The notes under the pieces were generated by a model that was not told where the DNA came from, ran no database searches, and was given only the letters and a program-made list of their open reading frames with translations. Both the position numbers and the translations under genes were made by a program. A stretch of 64,000 nucleotides of DNA from Streptomyces narbonensis. Lineage in GTDB: Bacteria > Actinomycetota > Actinomycetes > Streptomycetales > Streptomycetaceae. The stretch is taken from contig NZ_BMSF01000005.1 of the NCBI RefSeq assembly GCF_014649015.1, forward strand, positions 361,163 to 425,162, given 5' to 3'. Below are positions 36,240-43,758 of the stretch, piece after piece (the stretch's first letter is position 1; each line of letters starts with the position of its first letter).

Positions 36240-37848
36240 ATGGAGTTCGATGCTCGCGCCCTCCGGCGCCTGCTCGCCATCAGTACCAGTGCCGCCTTGC
36301 TCGCCGTGGCCTCCGCGACCACCGCGGCCACGGCCGCGCCCACACCGCCGAGCGGCGGGGAGAACCGCATCGTCGGCGCGGACCGACCGGGCGCGGTCGA
36401 AGGCTCCTACATCGTCACCTTCAAGGGCTCGGTCCCCTCGGCCGACGTGCCCGCCTCCGCACGCGCCCTGGCCGAGCGGCACGCGGGCAGTCTGCGCTAC
36501 ACCTACACCAGCGCCCTGCGCGGCTTCGCCGTCCGCATGACAGAGAGCGGGGCCCAGGAACTGGCCGCCGAGCCCACCGTGGCCCGCGTGGAGGCCGACG
36601 CCGTGGCGTACGCGGTCGACACCCAGCCCATGCCGCCCTCCTGGGGCCTGGACCGCGTGGACCAGCGCGACCTTCCCGTGGACAAGAGCTACACCTACGG
36701 GGCCACCGCCTCCGACGTGAACGCGTACATCGTGGACACCGGCATCCGCATGAGTCACCGCGACTTCGGCAACCGCGCCGTCAGCGGCTACGACTTCATC
36801 GACAACGACTCCAACGCGTCCGACTGTCAGGGACACGGCACCCACGTAGCCGGCACCGTGGGAGGCGGCTCCTACGGCGTCGCCAAGGGCGTCAAGCTGG
36901 TCGGGGTCCGCGTGCTGAACTGTCAGGGCACGTCGGGTGACACGTGGGCCCCGGTTCTCGCGGGCATCGACTGGGTCACCAAGAACGCGGTCAAGCCGGC
37001 CGTGGCCAACATGAGCATCGGCGGCGGAAAGACCCAGTCGGTGAACGACGCGGTCGCGGCCTCCATAGCCTCCGGCGTCACCTGGGTCGTCGCGGCCGGC
37101 AACAACAACGCCGACTCGTGCTCCTACTCCCCGTCCTCCACCCCGTCGGCCATCACGGTCGGCGCCACCAACAGCCGAGACGCCCGGGCCACCGGCTGGT
37201 CCAATGGCCAGGGCTCCAACTACGGCTCCTGCCTGGACATCTTCGCCCCCGGCGACAGCATCGTCTCCACCTCCAACTCCGGTGACACCGCCTCCCAGAC
37301 GATGAGCGGCACCTCCATGGCCGCCCCCCCACGTCGCGGGCGCGGCCGCCCTCCTGCTCGCAGCCAACCCGACCTGGACCCCGGCCCAGGTCCGCGACAA
37401 GCTGGTCGCCGACGCCACGCCCGACAAGGTCACCGACGCCCGGACCGGCTCCCCCGACAAGCTCCTCTACACCGGCACCGGCGGCACCACCCCGCCGCCC
37501 ACCGGCAAGAAGTTCGAGAACACCGGCGACTACCAGATCCGCGACCACGCCACCGTCGACTCACCCCTCGCGGTCACCGGAGTCACCGGCAACGCCCCCT
37601 CGAACCTCGCCGTCACCGTCGACATCCGCCACACCTACCGCGGCGACGTGAAGCTGGAGCTGATCGCCCCCGACGGCACCGCCTTCCTCCTCAAGGACTA
37701 CAACTCCAACGACAGCGCCGACGACATCCAGGGCACCTTCACCGTCAACGCCTCCGCCGAGTCCGCCGACGGCACCTGGAAGCTCCGCGCCACCGACAAC
37801 TGGACCAACGACACCGGCTACGTCAACGCCTGGTCGCTCCAGTTCTGA
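36240..37848 (+). pseudogene. Secreted subtilisin-like protease with P-domain, poly-C frameshift
   Basis: An S8 peptidase of about 535 aa if one frameshift is corrected. Residues 1-33 are a signal peptide. Residues about 45-125 are an I9 propeptide (GSYIVTFKGSVPSADVPASA). The catalytic domain shows Asp166 (YIVDTGIRMSH), His199 (CQGHGTHVAGTVGG), Asn in WVVAAGNNNAD and Ser359 (SGTSMAAP). Right after GTSMAAP a run of seven Cs (37324-37330) shifts the frame. Removing one C restores HVAGAAALLLAANPTWTPAQ and a C-terminal proprotein-convertase P-domain (DIRHTYRGDVKLELIAPDG...VNAWSLQF). As written, the protein would keep the triad but end in unrelated sequence. Either a sequencing error or a real mutation. 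Confidence 0.85.
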
Positions 37849-37865
37849 CCTGCCGCTTTCCGCCC

Positions 37866-38215
37866 ACGGGTGGTCGGTGTCGATGAGTACGGGATGCGCG
37901 AAGGACGTATTCACGGGACCGTACCGGCCGAAGTCGAGCCCCGCAGACCGGTGGCACTGAAGCCGAATCGCGAGGCGGGCACACCCGCGGCCTGGCTCAC
38001 GCAGCACCAGGGGATCGAGGTCGTGTGTCGCGACCGCACCCCGATCCTCGCCGAGGGCGCCCACAGGGGCGCCCTCGGTCGCCCCGTGTGGTCGACCGGT
38101 GCCGGCCGTGGCGCAACCCCGTCGCGATCTGCCGCGATCGCATGCAGCTCGCGCGCCCTGTACTGGCTTTCGACCGTCCACGGGGCCATTGCGTCCTCGC
38201 GCAGGACTCGTTCGA
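37866..38215 (+). pseudogene. Relic of ISL3-family transposase core
   Basis: The plus frame reads VGVDEYGMREGRIHGTVPAE, VEPRRPVALKPNREAGTPAA and WLTQHQGIEVVCRDRTPI. It matches the first catalytic Asp (GVDexaxRkGxxYGTvLVD) and second Asp (vxxRDRxxxya) regions of ISL3 transposases. Later text (DRCRPWRNP) is in another frame. N- and C-terminal parts are missing; an N-terminal ISL3 relic lies at 58441-58800. Confidence 0.75.
38051..38078. terminator. Hairpin inside transposase relic
   Basis: An 11-bp perfect stem (CCGAGGGCGCC) with a 6-nt loop, about 170 bp beyond the stop of the minus-strand gene 38245-38913. It could terminate that transcript, though it also falls within former coding sequence. 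Confidence 0.35.
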
Positions 38216-38244
38216 CGTGAGCGCCGGCCCGGGACCTGTGAGGG

Positions 38245-38913
38245 TCAGCCGCTCCAGCTGTCGCAGTATTCGATGTGCAGGGAGCCCGGCACGTTCCGCC
38301 GGGTGCGGGGCCGCGACCACGGTCCCGAGGTGAACTCGACGCAGTAGTGCCGGTCTCCTGGACGCCGCTTGCCCTGCGACGGGGCCTCGTCGGCGAGGCA
38401 GCGCAGCGTGGTGCCGTGCTCGCGGAAGGCGGTCGCGCTGCCCACGACGAAAAGGGTGTGGGCGGCGATGTCGAACCCGAGGTGGTCGCGGTACGTCCGG
38501 TGGTGCCGGCGCTCGTGGTCGATGTCCTCGGCGTCGGGGAAGTCGCGGTCCGGCGTGGCCGCCGTGTGCGGCCTGCCGGGGCCGAGTCGCGCCCGGGCCT
38601 CCTTCCACGACGAGGCGCGGAACTGCAGGCTGTGGTGGGCCAGGACCAGGTCCAGCGCGACGGGTTCACCCTCGCCGATGACGTCGCCGGGGGCCGGATT
38701 GGCGCGGATCGGCAGATGCACCAGGGAGCGAGGGGAGCGTGCGGCCAGCGCCCACAGGCCGGTCAGGCGCTCGGCGCCGGCCCGGTCGACGTACATCGAC
38801 AGCCAGTGGCCGTCGTCCCGCAGCGCCACCCGCTCCGGTACGGGGTCCGGCCGGATCACCCTGATCTCGGCCCCGCCCATGCGGACCTCGTGCACCCGCA
38901 CCCGCTGCTCCAC
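38245..38913 (-). CDS. Hypothetical protein
   Basis: A 222-aa protein from GTG 38913 (GGGAGG upstream). It is basic and soluble, without signal peptide or membrane segments. Text includes PERVALRDDGHWLSMYVDRA, GAERLTGLWALAARSPRSLV, and HRTYRDHLGFDIAAHTLFVV. The C-terminus is rich in Arg, Trp and Cys (RPGDRHYCVEFTSGPW). Codon bias is strong. I do not recognise a family or catalytic motif. Confidence 0.7.
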   Translation of the reverse strand: MEQRVRVHEVRMGGAEIRVIRPDPVPERVALRDDGHWLSMYVDRAGAERLTGLWALAARSPRSLVHLPIRANPAPGDVIGEGEPVALDLVLAHHSLQFRASSWKEARARLGPGRPHTAATPDRDFPDAEDIDHERRHHRTYRDHLGFDIAAHTLFVVGSATAFREHGTTLRCLADEAPSQGKRRPGDRHYCVEFTSGPWSRPRTRRNVPGSLHIEYCDSWSG

Positions 38914-38944
38914 GTGCCTCCCTCGAACGAACCCGCAGCGGACC

Positions 38945-39243
38945 CTAGCCCGAGCCGCCGACGTCCTCATCCGGATTTCCGGGGTGCGGGGCGCGTGCGG
39001 TCACAGGGGTGGGGCGGTCGCGCACCTCCTGGTAGGGGGATCGGGGGCGGTGCGTGCAGAGCTTGCCGTCGGGGTCGCTGAGCATGGCGGGGGCGAGGTC
39101 GACCGACTGGGGCGTTTGAAGCCGTCGAGGCGGTCGCTGCAGGGGGCGAAGACGGAGGAGGCAGGCGACCGGGCAGCGGGCTGCCCAGCATCGGCCCCCG
39201 GGGTGCCGGGAGGCTTGACTCCGGCGGCAAGTCGCAGTGCCAT
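38945..39243 (-). pseudogene. Frameshifted small hypothetical gene
   Basis: Third-position GC marks two adjacent frames as one former gene. MALRLAAGVKPPGTPGADAG... through SSVFAPCSDRLDGFKRP runs from ATG 39243. It then continues in the next frame as QSVDLAPAMLSDPDGKLCTH to a TAG at 38945. About 99 residues in total. No known family. Confidence 0.45.
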
Positions 39244-39266
39244 GGGACGGATGGACAGGGGGCGGG

Positions 39267-39455
39267 ATGAGCGACAAGGAACGCGACACCGACAGTCAGG
39301 GCGACGTTTCCCCACGACGCCCGAGTTCCTCAGATTTCCCGGACAGATTCTGGACCGTGCTGCTCGCGCTGATCGTGCTGGGGCTGGTCCTGTACGGCCT
39401 CACGCGAGGCGAGGGCGGCGGAGGACACCCCGACGGGTACACCGGTTGGCGTTGA
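39267..39455 (+). CDS. Small single-helix membrane protein
   Basis: 62 aa. A hydrophilic N-terminal 26 residues (MSDKERDTDSQGDVSPRRPS) are followed by one membrane helix (WTVLLALIVLGLVLYGLT) and a Gly/His tail. The ATG is preceded by GGGGGCGGG. No family recognised; probably an anchored small protein of the kind common in actinobacteria. Confidence 0.55.
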   Translation: MSDKERDTDSQGDVSPRRPSSSDFPDRFWTVLLALIVLGLVLYGLTRGEGGGGHPDGYTGWR

Positions 39456-39941
39456 GCGGACAGGGGCGGGTCGAACTCCGTCATCGCCCTCCTCAGAGGC
39501 CTGCGACACGGCCCGACCTGCCACGACCGGCATCGGCGCTGGGCGTCTGCGTGCGCCTGGCGTGCTGATCACACCAGGGCGGTTGAACGACGCACCGCAG
39601 TTGATCCCGGTCCTCGAGCGCGTTCGCGTACCACGGCCGGGTGGCGGTCACCCGCTCACGCGCATCTGCGGGTCGTCGACATAGTTCTGGCCCACTTCCT
39701 TGTACGCGGCCGCTTTCGGGGGTACCAGCAGATCTGCCGGTAGCCCATGCCTGCGGCCATCGCTCCCGTATCTTGGCCTCGGCTTCCGAGGGGCCTGAAA
39801 ATGCCTGGACCGGTGCGCGCGGCTCTTGAGTGGAGTAGTGCGCGTGGCCCTGCATCGGTGCGAGGCTCGAGCTGCCGACGGGCGAGGGGCGGGGTCCGGT
39901 GCGAGCCTGGGGGCGTATCGCCTCTGCGAAAGGTCATCACC
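39456..39941. other. No firm gene
   Basis: A minus-strand frame ending at 39648 (LVPPKAAAYKEVGQNYVDDP) has protein-like text but no family match, and continues antisense through the VOC gene, so I do not call it. The right end holds the leader of the VOC gene. Confidence 0.35.
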
Positions 39942-40739
39942 ATGATCACCACTGACTTCGTACCCGGCTCGCCCTGCTGGCTCGACCTCGGCGCCCCCGA
40001 CGTCGGGGCCGCCGCGGCCTTCTACGGCGGCGTGCTCGGCTGGGAGTACGAGTCCATGGGGGAGTCGGAGGAGATGGAAGGCGGGATGTTCCGCAAGGAC
40101 GGGAAGATCGTCGCCGGGCTCGGCAAGCTCACCGAGGAGGGCGCCCGCTCCGCCTGGATGATCTACTACAGCGTCACCGACGCGGACGCCACGACCCGGG
40201 CGGTCGAGCAGGCGGGCGGCACGGTCCGGGTGGCCCCTATGGACCTCGACGAGTGGGGCCGCATGGCGCAGTACAGTGACCCGCTGGGCGGACAGTTCGC
40301 CGTCTGGCAGCCGGGAACGAACAAGGGCGTCGATCTGGTCGACAAGCCGGGTTCGCTGTCCTGGACCGAGCTGTACACGAGCGACGCCGCGGCCGCCAAG
40401 GAGTTCTACGGCGCCGTCTTCGGCTGGCAGTTCAGCGACATGGAACTGCCCGGCGGTGGGGGCACGTACGCCCTCATCACCCCCGCCGGACTCCCCGAGG
40501 AGCGGATGCACGGCGGCCTCATGCAGCTGAGCGAGGCGGACCTCGCCCTCGCTCACGGGCGGCCGTACTGGCACCCCGTCTTCGCCGTCGACGACTGCGA
40601 CGCCGCGGTCGCCAAGGTCACCGCGAGCGGCGGAAACATCCAGATGGGCCCGGACGACGCGGAGGGCGTCGGCCGGCTCGCCGTCTGTCTCGACCCGTCG
40701 AACGCCGACTTCGTGGTACTCGCGCCGGTCAACGGCTGA
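39942..40739 (+). CDS. Two-domain VOC (glyoxalase/bleomycin-resistance) protein
   Basis: A 265-aa protein with two VOC modules in tandem, residues about 8-125 (PCWLDLGAPDVGAAAAFYGG, DPLGGQFAVWQP) and 133-260 (SWTELYTSDAAAAKEFYGAV, DPSNADFVVLAP). This matches the CFP-30/hydroxylase-type VOC family. VOC folds bind a metal and small ligand or sequester antibiotics; the metal ligands are not obvious here. The ATG at 39942 gives the standard MITTDFVPGSPCW start. It converges with the pirin gene. Confidence 0.88.
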   Translation: MITTDFVPGSPCWLDLGAPDVGAAAAFYGGVLGWEYESMGESEEMEGGMFRKDGKIVAGLGKLTEEGARSAWMIYYSVTDADATTRAVEQAGGTVRVAPMDLDEWGRMAQYSDPLGGQFAVWQPGTNKGVDLVDKPGSLSWTELYTSDAAAAKEFYGAVFGWQFSDMELPGGGGTYALITPAGLPEERMHGGLMQLSEADLALAHGRPYWHPVFAVDDCDAAVAKVTASGGNIQMGPDDAEGVGRLAVCLDPSNADFVVLAPVNG

Positions 40740-40778
40740 GCCGGGCGGCCGACCGGGTCGTCGGGTCCGGGGCGAGGA

Positions 40779-41702
40779 TCACGCGCGGGGCGGGTTTCCC
40801 CGGGGCGTGAGGGCGGCGTTCGGCAGGGCAGGGGCGGGGAGGCGGGCGCCGGGGTAGCCGTCGACGTGCCCGAAGCGCTCGGAGGCGCGCTCCCATTCCT
40901 TCCTGGCCTCGACGATGTCCGCGTGACTGCGGCCGATGAAGTTCCACCACATGACGATCTCCTCGTCGAACGGCGTGCCGCCCAGGAGGACCACCCGCGC
41001 GCGGTGGTCGGACTCGTTCGTCAGGGTCAGGGTGTCCTGCCCCGTGGGGACGTAGCCGAGCTCGGCCGGGCGCAGCGAGGTGTCGCCGAGGCGGACGGTT
41101 CCCTCGTCGACGAGCAGTCCGTGCTCGAAGGCCGGGTTTACGGGGAGGGCGACCGTGGCGCCGGGGGCGAGGAGGATTTCGGCGCCGAGGAGGGGCGTGA
41201 AGGTGGGGACGGGGGAGGTCTCACCGGCCAGTGAGCCGAGGAAAACCCGGAGCTCCGCCTCCTCGAACCGCACCGGCTTCGGGGCGTGGTGCTGGAAGTC
41301 GCGCTCGGCGTGACGGTGTGCGCCGGGCAGTGCCACCCACAGCTGCACCCCGTGGAGGACGGTGGTGCCCGGTGTGGAGACCTCGGTGTGGCTGATGCCG
41401 TGGCCGCCGGTCATGAGGTTCAGTTCCCCGGGCCGTACGAACGCGTGACTGCCCAGGCTGTCGCGGTGCTCGATCTCGCCGCTGAACAGCCAGCTCACGG
41501 TCTGCAGGCCGGTGTGCGGGTGGGGAGCGACGTCCATTCCGCCGGACTCGGCGACCTCGTCGGGGCCGTAGTGGTCGGCGAAGCACCATGCACCGATCAG
41601 CGTCCGGGACCGCTGAGGCAGGGTGCGCCGTACGGTCATGGCGCGCGGTCCGCCCAGCGGGACGTCCCGGGCGCCGAGGACCTGCACCTCCGTGTCGTCC
41701 AT
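40779..41702 (-). CDS. Pirin-family protein
   Basis: A 307-aa bicupin. The N-terminal domain has the pirin metal site: APHPHTGLQTVSWLFSGEIE, with His-x-His, and a later His/Glu in GGHGISHTEVST. The C-terminal cupin includes GAEILLAPGATVALPVNPAF, and DEEIVMWWNFIGRSHADI is a pirin hallmark. The ATG at 41702 (GAGAGGGG upstream) is preferred over 41729. Pirins act as quercetin dioxygenases or redox-sensing cofactors. It is divergent from a CMD-family gene, likely as a co-regulated pair. Confidence 0.92.
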   Translation of the reverse strand: MDDTEVQVLGARDVPLGGPRAMTVRRTLPQRSRTLIGAWCFADHYGPDEVAESGGMDVAPHPHTGLQTVSWLFSGEIEHRDSLGSHAFVRPGELNLMTGGHGISHTEVSTPGTTVLHGVQLWVALPGAHRHAERDFQHHAPKPVRFEEAELRVFLGSLAGETSPVPTFTPLLGAEILLAPGATVALPVNPAFEHGLLVDEGTVRLGDTSLRPAELGYVPTGQDTLTLTNESDHRARVVLLGGTPFDEEIVMWWNFIGRSHADIVEARKEWERASERFGHVDGYPGARLPAPALPNAALTPRGNPPRA

Positions 41703-41730
41703 GCCCGACCCCTCTCGCATCTCGTCCATC

Positions 41731-41746
41731 GAGAATGTAGTTTCTC
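41731..41746. promoter_or_regulatory. Candidate operator in divergent pirin/CMD promoter
   Basis: GAGAA-N6-TTCTC overlaps AATG...CATT in an A/T-rich stretch between divergent starts. Such short dyads are typical for MarR, HxlR or TetR regulators of redox genes. No regulator adjoins. Confidence 0.45.
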
Positions 41747-41815
41747 ATTCAACAATTATGGATGATCATAGCCCCGAAACCCGTGACGCGCACGGGTCGG
41801 TCGAAGGAGCGCAGG

Positions 41816-42301
41816 GTGAACGACGTGACAGTGGTTCAGGACGGTCGGCGGGTCTACCTCGACAAGCAGAGTCCCACGGCCTACCGGGCCCTGCTGGCGA
41901 CGGCCGACGCCGTCCGCGCGGCCGCCGCCGAGGCGGGCCTCGACCGCGTCCTGGTGGAACTGGTCAACCTCCGCGTCTCGCAGATCAACGGCTGCGCCTC
42001 CTGCCTCGACGTGCACACCAGGGCGGCGCTCCGCGCGGGGGAGACGACCCGGCGCCTCGGCGTGCTCCCCGCCTGGCGGGACACCGAGCTCTTCACCCCG
42101 CGGGAGCGCGCGGCCCTCGCCCTGGCGGAGGCCACCACCGACCCGGCGGACTCCCTCGCGCAGGAACGGGCGTACGGGCCGGCCCGGGAGGTCCTGAACG
42201 ACGACGAGATCTCCGCGGTGATCTGGGTGGCGATCACCATCAACGCCTTCAACCGCGTCTCGATCCTCAGCCGGCATCCCGTGCGGGACGTCAGGGCCTG
42301 A
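41816..42301 (+). CDS. Carboxymuconolactone decarboxylase/AhpD-like protein
   Basis: A 161-aa all-helical protein. The AhpD-type core reads LVELVNLRVSQINGCASCLD followed by VHTRAALRAGE. It supplies the CxxC pair and downstream His used in peroxidase-type redox chemistry. The GTG at 41816 has GAAGGAG upstream and gives the family N-terminus; the ATG at 41762 is less likely. Members act as alkylhydroperoxidase-like proteins or, without the pair, decarboxylases. Divergent from pirin, consistent with an oxidative-stress role. Confidence 0.9.
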   Translation: MNDVTVVQDGRRVYLDKQSPTAYRALLATADAVRAAAAEAGLDRVLVELVNLRVSQINGCASCLDVHTRAALRAGETTRRLGVLPAWRDTELFTPRERAALALAEATTDPADSLAQERAYGPAREVLNDDEISAVIWVAITINAFNRVSILSRHPVRDVRA

Positions 42302-42334
42302 CCCGGGCCGCGCCGGAGGCCGGCCCGCCGTCCG

Positions 42335-42433
42335 GGGACGCACCCGGTCTCCGCAGTACGCCTCGAACAGGCCGCCAGTGCGGTCCCACGGGACGGGCAC
42401 CGGCTCAGCGCGGGCGCCGATCGCGTCGGCCAC
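42335..42433 (-). pseudogene. Scrap of SAM-dependent methyltransferase
   Basis: The minus strand reads MADAIGARAEPVPVPWDRTG and GLFEAYCGDRVRP, resembling the end of class I methyltransferases in which DAxGxxxxxPVPVPxDCxDGFxxAYW precedes the C-terminus. Only about 33 residues remain. Confidence 0.4.
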
Positions 42434-42589
42434 CCCAGGTGAGGGCAGTAGATGTGGCTGTGAGCGCCTCGGCTGTCGGCCGGCCGGCCCTGTCCACGAG
42501 ATCGGGCTCCGGCTCGACTCTTCCGGACCTGTCGGCAGCCGCTGCCGCCGACACGGATAACACTCGTCCGCAGGCGACGGTGTCCCTAG

Positions 42590-42649
42590 GTCCTGTCGTC
42601 AAACTCCCGTCGTCCGCCCGCAGGGCAGGCGGGAGTTTGACGACAGGGC
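42590..42649. mobile_element. 60-bp palindromic mini-MITE in a CTAG target
   Basis: Ends GTCCTGTCGTCAAACTCCCG and (reverse complemented) GCCCTGTCGTCAAACTCCCG form a 20-bp inverted repeat with one mismatch around a 20-bp centre. CTAG lies on both sides (42586-42589 and 42650-42653). It has the same CTAG target as the elements at 10880 and 11813 but different end sequence. It may alternatively act as a hairpin terminator. Confidence 0.65.
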
Positions 42650-42693
42650 CTAGGCTTGGCCGGAGTGGGAGTGCGCGCGCTTCCGCAGGTTGC

Positions 42694-42813
42694 GGTGCTG
42701 TGGCAGAGCGGTCTATTGCGATCGCCGGGGGAGAGGTCCCTCCCACGGCGAGTGACGGGGACGGGGCGGACCTGCTTCCATCTGTCTCGCGGGTTCGAAT
42801 CCCGTCGGCACCG
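42694..42813 (+). tRNA. tRNA-like sequence with abnormally long middle
   Basis: Ends fit a tRNA. Acceptor GGTGCTG (42694-42700) pairs with CGGCACC (42806-42812). A D-arm GCAG/TTGC encloses a loop with GG. The T-arm GCGGG-TTCGAAT-CCCGT is canonical. Between positions 26 and 49 there are 68 nt instead of about 22-37, and no normal 5-bp, 7-nt anticodon arm is visible. Instead there is a long hairpin (TCGCC...GGCGA around GGGAG/CTCCC). There is no encoded CCA. It is either a disrupted or pseudo tRNA or a non-canonical tRNA-like RNA. I cannot assign an amino acid. Confidence 0.35.
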
Positions 42814-42884
42814 CAGCCGACAATCAGGGCCCGCCTGGCGGTCCGTGGGGCTCCTGATCTTGCCGGACACCCCTTCCTTCCAGG

Positions 42885-43142
42885 GTGGCCCCGACTACGC
42901 TTGTCGTGGTCACGGCCAAGATCGAACGAGGGGGCATACCCACGCCGTACGAGATCGGCGCGAAGGTGAAGTTGACCAGGGATGTGCAGGTCACCGCGAT
43001 TGACACGGCCGGCGGGAACGGCTGCCCTGGTCCGCTGTGCCTGGCCGAGGACCTGGAGGGCGTTGTCACGGGCTCGGCAGACGAAGCCGGCGGCGGCGTG
43101 GCCCGGGGCGGGCTTGAAGAAGGCTGGCTGACCGGAGCCTGA
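42885..43142 (+). CDS. Short hypothetical protein, possibly truncated
   Basis: About 85 aa. A coherent segment, GGIPTPYEIGAKVKLTRDVQ then GPLCLAEDLEGVVTGSADEA, resembles the start of a longer actinobacterial protein family whose C-terminal half is missing here. The start (GTG 42885 or a GTG near 42906) is uncertain. A strong terminator follows 12 bp after the stop. Confidence 0.45.
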   Translation: MAPTTLVVVTAKIERGGIPTPYEIGAKVKLTRDVQVTAIDTAGGNGCPGPLCLAEDLEGVVTGSADEAGGGVARGGLEEGWLTGA

Positions 43143-43154
43143 GTACCTGCCACC

Positions 43155-43182
43155 ACGCCCCCCGTCGGCCGGCGGGGGGCGT
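43155..43182. terminator. Hairpin terminator
   Basis: ACGCCCCCCG and CGGGGGGCGT form a perfect 10-bp stem with an 8-nt self-complementary loop, 12 bp after the 42885-43142 frame. Confidence 0.75.
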
Positions 43183-43758
43183 CGCGGTCTCCCAAGAGGT
43201 CGCACAGGTAGGGGCAGAGGTTGATGTCGGTCACACAGATCAGAACGGCTGCGAAGTGGAGTGCGGCCTGTCAGGCGATGGCGAGCGAGCGGCCATCGGG
43301 CTGGCGGCGCCCGCTGCGGTACGGGGCAGCTTCGGGAAGACCTGGTATGGCTGGGAGCTGATCGGCCAGCGCCAACGAGCACGCCGCCCGCACCCGTTGG
43401 CGATTCTGGAACGGGTTCGCCCCGGCTCCGGCCGCCCACCACCGCAACCCGAAGGACGTAGAGGACCAGCTCGCCGCACAGCTCGACCGGTCCGGGAAGA
43501 TGGGGCGGACATCGTCCCCTGGATCGTGGCAGCCGCCGGCATCGCGCCTGCGAAGGCGACGAGGAAGCCTGCCGGTGGGTGGCAGTCCGCCGCGCCGAGG
43601 TCTGAAACGCCGTACGAGAACCCCTGGTTCCCGAATTCGGATCACACTTCGATCACAAGGTCTGCACGCAACGCCGCTTCTGTTCGTCTATGTATCGTCC
43701 CGTGTCTTTCTTGCAGCCCTAAGTTTCCCCTGATCAGCACCACTTGATGAGGGGAAAC
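43183..43758. other. Upstream region of RHS gene with an unidentified coding relic
   Basis: Between about 43365 and 43500 the frame NEHAARTRWRFWNGFAPAPA and KDVEDQLAAQLDRSG has strong codon bias but no start, no family match and a frame break. Closer to the RHS gene, GATCACA occurs twice with a 4-bp gap (about 43639-43656). The last 80 bp are A/T-rich and should carry the RHS promoter. Confidence 0.4.

Noticed and set aside
37324..37330. Programmed frameshifting in the subtilase
   Set aside because: A C-run allows slippage, but the shifted product would lack a conserved domain and the family is not known to shift; reported instead as a mutation or sequencing candidate.
42694..42813. Selenocysteine tRNA (selC)
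   Set aside because: No 8-bp acceptor with TCA anticodon loop, and the core does not fold as selC.
43639..43656. GATCACA direct repeat as DnaA boxes or an origin
   Set aside because: Does not match the DnaA box consensus and only two copies occur; may be an ordinary regulator site.
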